Shown: positions 1-6,366, counted from the first letter of the stretch. The stretch: 10,013 nucleotides of DNA from an uncultured Lachnospiraceae bacterium (GCA_947178115.1 CAMWXF010000040.1:1-10013), one strand, 5' to 3'. The notes: generated from the sequence alone by a model not told the origin. Numbers and translations: made by a program.

Positions 1-1
1 T

Positions 2-2053
2 ATCTATGCCACACAGAACGGTCTGAATGCAATTCGCGTGCGTATGACATACTGTCATATGGAAACCGAGGAGATACGCTATTTTCATTATGATTATACT
101 TATCAGGAACTGCAGGAATGGTTCGGGGAAGTGATGGAACAGTATCGCAAATGGGCGGACTATAGTTTTGCATGGCAGAAGATGAGACAGGAATCCATCA
201 AGGCGCTGACGTTTCCGTATTCCTACAGAGAGGGGCAGAAGGAACTGGCTGCCTATGTCTATCGGACGATTTACCATAAGCGGAAACTGTTTATTGAGGC
301 GCCCACCGGCGTGGGGAAGACGATCTCCACGGTATTTCCGGCTGTAAAAGCTATGGGGGAGGAGCTGTGCGAGAAGATATTTTATCTGACGGCCAAGACC
401 ATTACCCGTACGGTAGCCGACCATACCTTCGCGCTCCTCAGAGAGCATGGTTTAAAGTTTAAGAGCGTTATGCTGACGGCGAAGGACAAGATCTGTTTCA
501 TGGAGGAAACGGAGTGCAATCCGGAGCATTGTCCCTACGCCAAGGGGCATTACGACAGAATCAACGACGCGATGTATGACATGCTCACCCATGAGGATGT
601 CTACAGCAGGGAAGAAATAGAGGAATATGCAAAGAAACACAGAGTATGTCCGTTTGAGATGTGTCTGGACATGAGTCTTTTTGCAGATGCGGTCATTTGT
701 GATTACAATTATGTGTTTGATCCCCATGTGTATCTGCGCAGATTTTTTGCCGAGGGGATACGGGGAGATTATATCTTCTTAATTGATGAGGCCCACAACC
801 TGGTGGAGCGAGGTCGGGATATGTACAGTGCAGTGCTTCGCAAGGAGGATTTTCTAGAGTTAAAAAGGACGGTCCGGGCGTACGATGAGCGGATTGCCAA
901 GAATCTGGATAAATGTAACAAGGAATTGCTTGCTCTGAAAAGAGAATGTGAAAATTATAAGGTGGAGGAGTACATTGATCCTTTTGTGCGGGCATTAACG
1001 AGACTGAGCGCGGCGATCGATGATTATCTGGAGGATCATGAGGACAGTCCGGTGCGCAGTGAGATATTGGAGTTTTATTTTGAGGTGTCCCATTTTCTGG
1101 AGATGTATGAGCTTCTGGATGAGAATTATGTGACTTACTCGGAGATGGAGTCGGACGGCAGTTTTATACTTAAGCTTTTTTGCGTCAATCCGGCGAAGAA
1201 TCTCAGAGAGTGTATGCAGCGGGGAAGAAGTACGATCCTGTTTTCGGCGACACTTCTGCCGATCGGATATTATAAGACGCTGCTGGGAGCGGATGAAGGA
1301 GATTATGAGGTGTACGCCAAGTCGGTGTTTAATTCGGAGAAGATGGGCCTATACATCGGCAGCGACGTAACCAGCAGATATACGCGAAGAGGTGACGAGG
1401 AATATTATCGGATCGCTTCTTATATTCATGAAGTGGTGCGGCAGAGGCATGGCAATTATATGCTGTTCTTTCCGTCCCATGCTTTTTTGCGAAATGTTTA
1501 TGAAATCTATATGCACTATTTCAATGCAGAGGGAACCGAGGAGTGCATCGTGCAGGAAGATTATATGAATGAGCAGGCGCGGGAGGCGTTTCTAAACAGG
1601 TTCACCGGAAATGAGGACTGTGATCTGAATGCGCTGATCAGGATGGAAATCGAGGTGGAGGAAGACAGAAGTCTTCTGGGATTCTGTGTGATGGGCGGTA
1701 TTTTCAGTGAAGGCATCGACTTAAAGAATGACAGCCTGATCGGTGCCGTCATTATCGGCACCGGGCTTCCACAGGTGTGTAATGAGCGGGAACTGTTAAA
1801 AAATTATTTCGATGGATGGGGAGAGAACGGTTTTGACTATGCTTACCGGTATCCCGGTATGAATAAGGTGCTGCAGGCAGCGGGCAGAGTCATCCGTACC
1901 GTAGAAGACTTCGGGATCGTGGCGCTCTTGGATGACAGGTTTCTATCGCCTGCTTATCAGAGATTATTTCCCAGAGAGTGGGAAAATTATGAAGTTGTAA
2001 CTGTTGACCGTATTGGTCGGAGAATAGAACGCTTCTGGGACGAGTGGCTGTAA
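2..2053 (+). CDS. DinG/XPD-type Fe-S superfamily 2 DNA helicase (5'-truncated by window edge)
   Basis: An ATP-dependent DNA helicase of the DEAD_2/Rad3 group, probably acting in DNA repair. The frame is open to the left edge, so the GTG at 38 is not the real start. Motifs seen: Walker A EAPTGVGKT (296-322); four cysteines suited to a 4Fe-4S cluster (codons at 494, 515, 530 and 647, spaced C-x6-C-x4-C-x38-C); the DEAH box (785-796); SATL (from 1244); EGIDL; and motif VI QAAGRVIRT (1874-1900). The visible N-terminal stretch, with its TYCHMETEEI sequence, resembles the end of the PD-(D/E)XK nuclease-like domain that precedes the helicase in many Clostridia homologs. That domain would lie outside the window and is inferred only. 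About 683 residues are visible and the frame is intact. It converges on the endonuclease IV gene. The helicase class is confident; the exact role is not known. Confidence 0.93.
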   Translation: MYATQNGLNAIRVRMTYCHMETEEIRYFHYDYTYQELQEWFGEVMEQYRKWADYSFAWQKMRQESIKALTFPYSYREGQKELAAYVYRTIYHKRKLFIEAPTGVGKTISTVFPAVKAMGEELCEKIFYLTAKTITRTVADHTFALLREHGLKFKSVMLTAKDKICFMEETECNPEHCPYAKGHYDRINDAMYDMLTHEDVYSREEIEEYAKKHRVCPFEMCLDMSLFADAVICDYNYVFDPHVYLRRFFAEGIRGDYIFLIDEAHNLVERGRDMYSAVLRKEDFLELKRTVRAYDERIAKNLDKCNKELLALKRECENYKVEEYIDPFVRALTRLSAAIDDYLEDHEDSPVRSEILEFYFEVSHFLEMYELLDENYVTYSEMESDGSFILKLFCVNPAKNLRECMQRGRSTILFSATLLPIGYYKTLLGADEGDYEVYAKSVFNSEKMGLYIGSDVTSRYTRRGDEEYYRIASYIHEVVRQRHGNYMLFFPSHAFLRNVYEIYMHYFNAEGTEECIVQEDYMNEQAREAFLNRFTGNEDCDLNALIRMEIEVEEDRSLLGFCVMGGIFSEGIDLKNDSLIGAVIIGTGLPQVCNERELLKNYFDGWGENGFDYAYRYPGMNKVLQAAGRVIRTVEDFGIVALLDDRFLSPAYQRLFPREWENYEVVTVDRIGRRIERFWDEWL

Positions 2054-2065
2054 AAGAGGAATTTT

Positions 2066-2102
2066 CCCGCAGAATACAGGTATGAGCATTGTGTTCTGCG
2101 GG
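2066..2102. terminator. Hairpin between convergent helicase and nfo genes
   Basis: A 13-bp stem with one T-G wobble (2066-2078 with 2090-2102) encloses an 11-base loop in the 70-base convergent spacer. It is flanked by ATTTT on the plus side, and by AAAATT and then a TTTT run on the minus side. The U-tracts are short, but the symmetry and position fit a bidirectional terminator for both genes. Confidence 0.8.
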
Positions 2103-2123
2103 ATTTTAAACTTTACCGTCGGG

Positions 2124-2987
2124 TTATTGCGCCCGCAGCAGCATAATCTCTTCTTTATAGGGCGGCACCTTCTTGTCCGGATTAGTCAATGATGGAATAT
2201 AGGGTGTTTCCAGTATCTTGGGAAGATGTATGAAATCGGGATGGTGGACAATGTATCGCAGAGCCTCCGTTCCGATGGTGCCCTCTCCGATGTTGGCGTG
2301 GCGGTCTTTGGCCGCGCCGCACACATTTTTGCTGTCATTGATATGAAACAGAGCAATCTGCGATTTTCCAATGAGTTGATCAAATCGGTCAATTACCCCG
2401 TCGAAATCATTTACGATATCATAACCGGAATCGTTTAGATGGCATGTGTCCATACAGACGCGCAGTTTATCACTGTGAGTGACTTTGTCGTAGATGGCAG
2501 CCAGCTCTTCAAAACTGCGACCGATCTCGGAACCTTTACCGGCCATGGTCTCCAGTGCGATACAGCAGTCCAGTGTTCCGGTGAGTACTTCGTTCAGGCC
2601 TTGGGCAATCCGGTCAATACCCGTTTCGGTCCCTGCACCCACGTGTGCACCGGGGTGAAGGATCAGGATGTGGGAACCCATGGCGATCGTGCGCTCGATT
2701 TCCAGTGCAAGGAATTCCACAGCAATTTCGTATGTGGCGGGATTGACCGTATTAGCCAAATTGATGATATAAGGTGCATGAACAACGAAATCATTGATTC
2801 CGTGGGCGCGCATATATTCCCATGCAGGGCCGATATTCAGCTCCTCGATATCCCTTCGTTTCGTATTCTGGGGTGCACCTGTGTATAACATGAAGGTGTC
2901 CGCCTCATAAGACACCGCCTCCTTCGCGGAGCCCAGCATCATTTCTTTACCACTCATTCCCACATGGGAGCCCAGTATCGGCTGCAT
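2124..2987 (-). CDS. nfo: Endonuclease IV (deoxyribonuclease IV, apurinic/apyrimidinic endonuclease)
   Basis: A cytoplasmic base-excision-repair enzyme that cuts the phosphodiester backbone 5' of abasic sites and removes 3' blocking groups. The 287-residue product has the usual length for the family. All nine metal ligands of the trinuclear zinc site can be placed: H70, H111, E146, D180, H183, H215, D228, H230 and E260, within motifs such as [20 protein letters not shown] and LETP. These correspond one to one with the known ligands of the E. coli enzyme. The ATG at 2987 is chosen because [10 protein letters not shown] is the normal family N-terminus. A purine-rich AGGAAAGGA lies upstream at slightly long spacing. 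It converges with a helicase gene and is divergent from the glycosidase gene. It appears intact and probably monocistronic. Confidence 0.96.
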   Translation of the reverse strand: MQPILGSHVGMSGKEMMLGSAKEAVSYEADTFMLYTGAPQNTKRRDIEELNIGPAWEYMRAHGINDFVVHAPYIINLANTVNPATYEIAVEFLALEIERTIAMGSHILILHPGAHVGAGTETGIDRIAQGLNEVLTGTLDCCIALETMAGKGSEIGRSFEELAAIYDKVTHSDKLRVCMDTCHLNDSGYDIVNDFDGVIDRFDQLIGKSQIALFHINDSKNVCGAAKDRHANIGEGTIGTEALRYIVHHPDFIHLPKILETPYIPSLTNPDKKVPPYKEEIMLLRAQ

Positions 2988-3015
2988 ATCTGAATACCAT
3001 CCTTTCCTATTTCGA

Positions 3016-3188
3016 TTGACCTACAACGTCAACCCACAAAATCTATTGACTGATATGAAAACATTATACAATATTTATTGACACCTTTCATCATGGGAAA
3101 TTTAGATAAATGACAAAATTATAATAGAAAATTCCGAAAATGACATTCTTTTTTGACAAAAAAGGTAGAAAATCCATCATGATATGAC
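3016..3188. repeat. TGAC motif series spaced about 31 bases apart
   Basis: The tetramer TGAC, mostly as TTGAC or ATGAC, starts at 3017, 3047, 3079, 3111 and 3141, giving steps of 30, 32, 32 and 30. A further pair at 3154 and 3185 is 31 apart. The spacing is close to three helical turns, which would place the motifs on one face of the DNA. Two copies share the longer word TATTGAC (3044 and 3076). The copies are short and the pattern was noticed after the fact, so it may be chance in AT-rich DNA. Confidence 0.35.
3063..3091 (-). promoter_or_regulatory. Candidate sigma-A promoter for nfo
   Basis: Read on the minus strand, there is a perfect TATAAT -10 (plus-strand 3063-3068), a 17-base spacer and an ATGAAA -35 (3086-3091, four of six consensus bases). 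It would start a leader of about 70 bases. The leader contains the inverted repeat TTGAC-N7-GTCAA (3016-3032), a possible operator. The -10 is strong and the -35 weak. No experimental support is available here. Confidence 0.5.
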
Positions 3189-3199
3189 ATAACTGTCGA

Positions 3200-3283
3200 T
3201 GTGGATAACTATGTGGAAATTGGGGATTTCTTTGGCATTTTGCAACGTTTTTCATAAAATAATGGGTAAAATGCTGTGGAAAA
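3200..3283 (-). promoter_or_regulatory. Cluster of three DnaA-box-like nonamers
   Basis: TGTGGATAA (3200-3208) is the exact reverse complement of the consensus DnaA box TTATCCACA. TGTGGAAAT (3212-3220) and TGTGGAAAA (3275-3283) are near matches in the same orientation. The first two start 12 bases apart. The surroundings are AT-rich. This could titrate DnaA or regulate a neighbouring gene. It is not evidence of the chromosomal origin, because no dnaA, dnaN or rpmH gene is visible. Confidence 0.45.
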
Positions 3284-3343
3284 GTCGACAAACGGATTTT
3301 AGTTCATTCAAAAAAATACTCTTCCGGTCAATGCAACGATACT

Positions 3344-3372
3344 TTGCAAATATAAGGAAACAGTGATAAAAT
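3344..3372 (+). promoter_or_regulatory. Candidate extended -10 promoter for the GH13 gene
   Basis: TTGCAA (-35, 3344-3349), a 17-base spacer and TAAAAT (-10, 3367-3372) are preceded by a TGA extension, giving an extended -10 element. The start codon lies 64 bases downstream of the -10. An 8-base palindrome, TTTGCAAA (3343-3350), overlaps the -35 and could be part of an operator. The promoter match is moderate. Confidence 0.5.
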
Positions 3373-3435
3373 AGAAAGCGTGAGAATTAAAGAAACAAAA
3401 TAAAATGAGAGATCATAAGAAGAGGAGCGAATATT

Positions 3436-4746
3436 ATGTGGGCTTATGAGAGTGTTTTTTATCAGATCTATCCGTTGGGTTTTTGCGGAGCGCCTTTTGA
3501 GAACGACGGGCAGTTGGTACATAGAATCCTGAAAGTGAATGACTGGATTCCCCATATGAAGAAGCTGGGAATAAACGCCATCTATTTTTCTCCTGTATTT
3601 GAATCCGATACCCATGGATACAATACGAGGGATTATCACACCATCGACTGCAGGCTGGGAACGAACGAAGATTTTAAGGAAGTATGTAAGAATCTGCATG
3701 ACAACGGGATCAAAGTGGTACTGGACGGTGTCTTTAATCATGTAGGAAGAGGATTCTGGGCATTTCAGGATGTACTTAAGAATCGGGAGAATTCTCCTTA
3801 TCTCAGCTGGTTTAATATTAATCTGGGCGGCAATTCCAACTATAATGACGGTCTGTGGTATGAAGGCTGGGAAGGAAACTACGATCTGGTAAAGCTCAAC
3901 TTAAGACATGGGGACGTGATCAACCATATCCTGGACAGCGTCAGAGGATGGGTGGAAGAATTCGACATCGACGGACTCAGGCTGGATGTGGCATATTGTC
4001 TGGATCATGATTTTGTCAGGAGGCTGCGTGGCTTTACGGATGGTTTGAAGCCGGATTTCTATTTGTTAGGAGAGATGCTTCACGGTGATTACAAGACGCT
4101 TGTCAACGGGCAGATGTTACATTCCGCTACGAACTATGAGTGCTACAAGGGGTTGTTCTCCAGCTTTAACAGCATGAACATGTTTGAGATCAATCATTCG
4201 CTGCTCAGACAGTTCGGTCCTGAGAACTGGACTTTATATAAGGGAGAGCACATGTTATCTTTTGTAGATAACCATGATGTGACGAGGATCGCGAGCAATC
4301 TGAACAACGAGGCACATTTACCGTTGATCTATGCACTGTGTTTTGGTATGCCCGGCATTCCCTGTGTATATTACGGCAGTGAGTGGGGCGCGAAGGCGCA
4401 TAAGAGTGAAGGAGATCCGGCACTCAGAGCCTGCTTTGAGAAACCTGAGTGGATTGATCTGTGTGACTGGATCAGCAGACTCGCCGAGGCGAAGAAAAAT
4501 TCCGCGGCCCTCAACTATGGAGATTTTCGTTCCGTTGTATTGACGAATAAGCAGTGTATTTTCGAGCGTAAGTGCGACAGTGAGAGAGTGCTTGTGGCAA
4601 TTAACGCGGACAGCGAGAGTTACACCGCGCATTTCGACGCGGGCTGCGGCATGGCGGTGGATCTGATCAGCGGAGAAAACCATGATTTCGGCGGCGGAAG
4701 CGAGCTGCCGGGATACAGCGCTTTTTTCTGGAAAATGGAAAAATAG
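3436..4746 (+). CDS. GH13 alpha-amylase-family glycoside hydrolase (cytoplasmic)
   Basis: A retaining alpha-glucan-active enzyme that probably breaks down maltodextrins or related oligosaccharides inside the cell. The 436-residue protein is a TIM barrel with the four GH13 regions: DGVFNH (97-102), GLRLD (180-184), LLGEM (210-214) and FVDNHD (276-281). The predicted catalytic residues are D184 (nucleophile), E213 (acid/base) and D281, with R182 also kept. The MWAYESVFYQIYP N-terminus starts directly at the barrel: no signal peptide and no CBM34-type domain. The last 70 or so residues look like the usual C-terminal beta domain. The ATG has an AGGAG ribosome binding site at 3423-3427, 8 bases away. 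It stands alone, without a visible sugar transporter or regulator. The fold and mechanism are sure; exact substrate and subfamily (cyclomaltodextrinase, neopullulanase or maltogenic type) cannot be told. Confidence 0.92.
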   Translation: MWAYESVFYQIYPLGFCGAPFENDGQLVHRILKVNDWIPHMKKLGINAIYFSPVFESDTHGYNTRDYHTIDCRLGTNEDFKEVCKNLHDNGIKVVLDGVFNHVGRGFWAFQDVLKNRENSPYLSWFNINLGGNSNYNDGLWYEGWEGNYDLVKLNLRHGDVINHILDSVRGWVEEFDIDGLRLDVAYCLDHDFVRRLRGFTDGLKPDFYLLGEMLHGDYKTLVNGQMLHSATNYECYKGLFSSFNSMNMFEINHSLLRQFGPENWTLYKGEHMLSFVDNHDVTRIASNLNNEAHLPLIYALCFGMPGIPCVYYGSEWGAKAHKSEGDPALRACFEKPEWIDLCDWISRLAEAKKNSAALNYGDFRSVVLTNKQCIFERKCDSERVLVAINADSESYTAHFDAGCGMAVDLISGENHDFGGGSELPGYSAFFWKMEK

Positions 4747-4765
4747 GAAAATTAACAAAAAACTA

Positions 4766-4794
4766 TTGACAAAATTGTAGAATTTGACTATTAT
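4766..4794 (+). promoter_or_regulatory. Near-consensus sigma-A promoter of the transporter operon
   Basis: A perfect TTGACA -35 (4766-4771), a 17-base spacer and TATTAT -10 (4789-4794, five of six) predict a start near 4801. Within the spacer lies the dyad AAATT-GTAG-AATTT (4772-4785), a possible repressor site. It is the only convincing promoter in the 208 bases before the binding-protein gene. It lies upstream of, not after, the terminator-like hairpin. Confidence 0.75.
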
Positions 4795-4813
4795 TTTTCT
4801 AAGTTTCAAGGGT

Positions 4814-4848
4814 GGGACTTCTTATTATTATATAGAAGTCCCTTTTTT
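4814..4848 (+). terminator. Intrinsic terminator, possibly an attenuator in the operon leader
   Basis: A perfect 9-bp stem (GGGACTTCT 4814-4822 with AGAAGTCCC 4834-4842) has an 11-base AT loop and is followed directly by six T. An outer arm, 4801-4809 with 4847-4855, can pair at eight of nine positions and extends the structure. It would end transcripts of the glycosidase gene. Because the strong promoter at 4766-4794 precedes it, it would also stop operon transcripts after about 45-50 bases unless bypassed. Termination signal confident; regulatory role inferred. Confidence 0.85.
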
Positions 4849-4884
4849 GAACCTTAACCGAAAAATTTTTTTTAAGTCGCGGGA

Positions 4885-4937
4885 TTTGTGTATGTGCGCT
4901 GCCTGTCACAAACTCGTTATGTACAAGAAGCAGCGCA
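4885..4937 (+). promoter_or_regulatory. Structured leader with interleaved inverted repeats before the binding-protein gene
   Basis: Two perfect inverted repeats interleave: TTTGTG (4885-4890) with CACAAA (4907-4912), and TGCGCTGC (4895-4902) with GCAGCGCA (4930-4937). The order permits an H-type pseudoknot (6-bp and 8-bp stems; loops of 4, 4 and 17 bases) or two alternative hairpins. The structure ends 6 bases before the AGGAG ribosome binding site, so it could affect translation. It matches no riboswitch class that I recognise. Confidence 0.4.
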
Positions 4938-4943
4938 GAAATG

Positions 4944-4948
4944 AGGAG
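4944..4948 (+). promoter_or_regulatory. Ribosome binding site fixing the start of the binding-protein gene
   Basis: AGGAG lies 6 bases before the ATG at 4955. The frame stays open upstream to a TTG at 4784, but those residues would precede the lipoprotein signal peptide, and that TTG overlaps the promoter. This site supports 4955 as the start. Confidence 0.85.
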
Positions 4949-4954
4949 AAGATT

Positions 4955-6229
4955 ATGAAGAAGAAAATGTTAAGTCTTGTGCTTGCAGGAGCCATGATGG
5001 CAACAGTGCTGACCGGCTGTGGTTCTACAGGCGCAGATGCCGGCAGTACGGCTGAGGGAACAACGGTTGATGCAGCAGAGGATACGGGCGCGGACAATGC
5101 GGAAACGGATGTTGCAGGTACAGAGAGTGCAGATGCGACAGACGCTGCACAGACAGCCGGTGCAGGCGGCACGTTTAAGATCGGAGGTATCGGTCCTCTG
5201 ACCGGTGGTGCGGCAGTATACGGTATCGCAGCGATGAACGGTTCTCAGATCGCAGTTGACGAGATCAATGCGGCAGGCGGTATATGCGGTATGACGGTTG
5301 AGTTGAATTTCCAGGACGACGAACTGGATGCGGAGAAATCCGTGAATGCGTATAATACATTGAAGGACTGGGGTATGCAGGTGCTGGATGGCTGTGTAAC
5401 CAGCGGATGTTCCATTGCAGTAGCAGCTAAGAGTGTGGAGGATCAGATTTTCCAGTTGACTCCGTCAGGTTCTGCTGTAGAGTGTGTTACCAATGATAAC
5501 TCTTTCCGCGTATGTTTCTCAGACCCTAACCAGGGATCGGCATCCGCGCAGTATATCGGAGAGAATGGTCTTGCTTCTAAGATTGCGGTCATCTATGACA
5601 GCTCCGATGTATATTCCTCAGGTATTTATGAGAAGTTTGCACAGGAAGCGGCAAATCAGCCTTTTGAGATCGTGACGGCAGGTGCTTTCACGGCGGACAA
5701 CAAGACGGATTTCTCCGTACAGTTACAGCAGGCAAAAGATGCGGGAGCTGACCTTGTGTTCCTGCCGATCTATTATAATGAAGCGGCTCTGATCTTAAAG
5801 CAGGCTTCCGATATGGGATTTGATGTGCAGTTCTTCGGTTGTGACGGTCTGGACGGTATTCTGGGTGTTGAGAACTTCGACGCTTCCTTAGCGGAGGACG
5901 TTATGCTTCTGACTCCTTTTGCAGCAGACGCAACAGATGATCTGACAGTAAAGTTTGTTACCACATATAATGAAAAATTCGGCGAGACCCCGAACCAGTT
6001 CGCAGCGGACGGCTACGATGCGGTTTATACTATCAAGGCAGCGGCAGAGCAGGCAGGGATCACAGCGGATATGTCCAACGAAGAGATCTGCACAGCGCTG
6101 TCAGCAGCAATGACACAGATCAAGGTAGACGGACTTACCGGCGCAGGTATTACATGGGACGCTTCCGGTGAACCCACCAAGGCTCCTAAGGCAGTTATCA
6201 TCAAGAACGGCGTATATACAGCCATGTAA
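4955..6229 (+). CDS. Branched-chain-amino-acid-type ABC transporter substrate-binding lipoprotein
   Basis: The extracytoplasmic receptor of the importer encoded downstream (LivJ/LivK-like, Peripla_BP_6 fold). The 424-residue product begins with a lipoprotein signal: MKKK, a hydrophobic stretch and the lipobox LTGC with Cys22 as the predicted lipid-attached residue. Residues about 23-72 are a low-complexity linker rich in Ala, Gly, Thr, Asp and Glu, probably a tether from membrane to receptor. The bi-lobed binding domain runs from FKIGGIGPLTGG (about 74) to the end, with family-typical stretches such as AVDEINAAGG, TPSGSAV and QFAADGYDAVYT. The domain has several cysteines (111, 147, 152, 177, 187, 296, 379). 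It is first in the operon, with its own structured leader. The ligand is probably leucine, isoleucine or valine, but the family also binds amides, urea and aromatic acids, so specificity is unproven. Confidence 0.93.
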   Translation: MKKKMLSLVLAGAMMATVLTGCGSTGADAGSTAEGTTVDAAEDTGADNAETDVAGTESADATDAAQTAGAGGTFKIGGIGPLTGGAAVYGIAAMNGSQIAVDEINAAGGICGMTVELNFQDDELDAEKSVNAYNTLKDWGMQVLDGCVTSGCSIAVAAKSVEDQIFQLTPSGSAVECVTNDNSFRVCFSDPNQGSASAQYIGENGLASKIAVIYDSSDVYSSGIYEKFAQEAANQPFEIVTAGAFTADNKTDFSVQLQQAKDAGADLVFLPIYYNEAALILKQASDMGFDVQFFGCDGLDGILGVENFDASLAEDVMLLTPFAADATDDLTVKFVTTYNEKFGETPNQFAADGYDAVYTIKAAAEQAGITADMSNEEICTALSAAMTQIKVDGLTGAGITWDASGEPTKAPKAVIIKNGVYTAM

Positions 6230-6231
6230 TA

Positions 6232-6291
6232 AGACATGAAGTTACACTAAGGCACCAAAGTACGGTGCCTAAGTGTAACTAAGTCATGTCT
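6232..6291 (+). repeat. Long intercistronic stem-loop
   Basis: An inverted repeat forms 24 base pairs in three blocks: 6232-6239 with 6284-6291, 6240-6248 with 6272-6280, and 6250-6256 with 6264-6270. There is one A-A mismatch, a 3-base bulge (6281-6283) and a 7-base loop. It starts right after the binding-protein stop codon and has no T-tract. It is probably an RNA-stabilising or partial-termination element that raises receptor levels above permease levels. A dispersed palindromic repeat is the alternative. Confidence 0.85.
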
Positions 6292-6292
6292 G

Positions 6293-6323
6293 GGAGAATG
6301 CCGCTTGCCAGCGTGCATTCTCC
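6293..6323 (+). repeat. Second intercistronic stem-loop, directly after the first
   Basis: GGAGAATGC (6293-6301) pairs perfectly with GCATTCTCC (6315-6323). CGC (6302-6304) can also pair with GCG (6311-6313), closing on a 6-base loop. Only one base separates it from the preceding hairpin. No clean T-tract follows, so complete termination is unlikely. Confidence 0.8.
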
Positions 6324-6354
6324 GTGAATGTACTTTATTTATGAACAAGAGAAC

Positions 6355-6361
6355 AGAGGTG
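6355..6361 (+). promoter_or_regulatory. Ribosome binding site fixing the livH start
   Basis: AGAGGTG lies 5 bases before the ATG at 6367. An in-frame ATG at 6328 would add 13 residues (MYFIYEQENRGVN) that do not fit the family N-terminus, so 6367 is preferred. Confidence 0.75.
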
Positions 6362-6366
6362 TAAAT

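Noticed and set aside
2439..2888. 149-codon plus-strand frame opposite nfo
   Set aside because: It lies fully antisense to a well-conserved nfo gene and has no recognisable domain or ribosome binding site.
3148..3164. CTTTTTT-GAC-AAAAAAG as a functional hairpin
   Set aside because: The stem is only A-T pairs apart from one C-G, with a 3-base loop. It is not stable enough to claim and is likely by chance in AT-rich DNA.
3241..3256. Catabolite-control (cre) site upstream of the glycosidase, TGCAACGTTTTTCA
   Set aside because: It is one base short between the half-sites and does not fit the cre consensus. The similar TGCAACG at 3332 has the same problem.
3091..3291. 66-codon minus-strand frame in the nfo/glycosidase spacer
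   Set aside because: Its composition reflects AT-rich DNA. It has no domain and it overlaps the regulatory motifs and the candidate nfo promoter.
3001..3435. Chromosomal or plasmid replication origin
   Set aside because: Three DnaA-like boxes in an AT-rich spacer are suggestive, but no dnaA, dnaN, rpmH or plasmid rep gene is nearby and the flanking genes are ordinary.
4809..4848. T-box riboswitch, because AAGGGTGGGAC before a terminator resembles the AGGGTGGNACCGCG motif
   Set aside because: The ACCGCG half is missing. Only about 60 bases separate it from the glycosidase stop codon, and the promoter is immediately upstream, so there is no room for Stem I and a specifier loop.
4784..4954. 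N-terminal extension of the binding protein from the TTG at 4784
   Set aside because: It overlaps the promoter and terminator hairpin and would bury the lipoprotein signal peptide. The ATG at 4955 has its own AGGAG.
4906..5172. 88-codon minus-strand Ala/Ser/Val-rich frame
   Set aside because: It is the antisense reading of the low-complexity linker of the binding protein.
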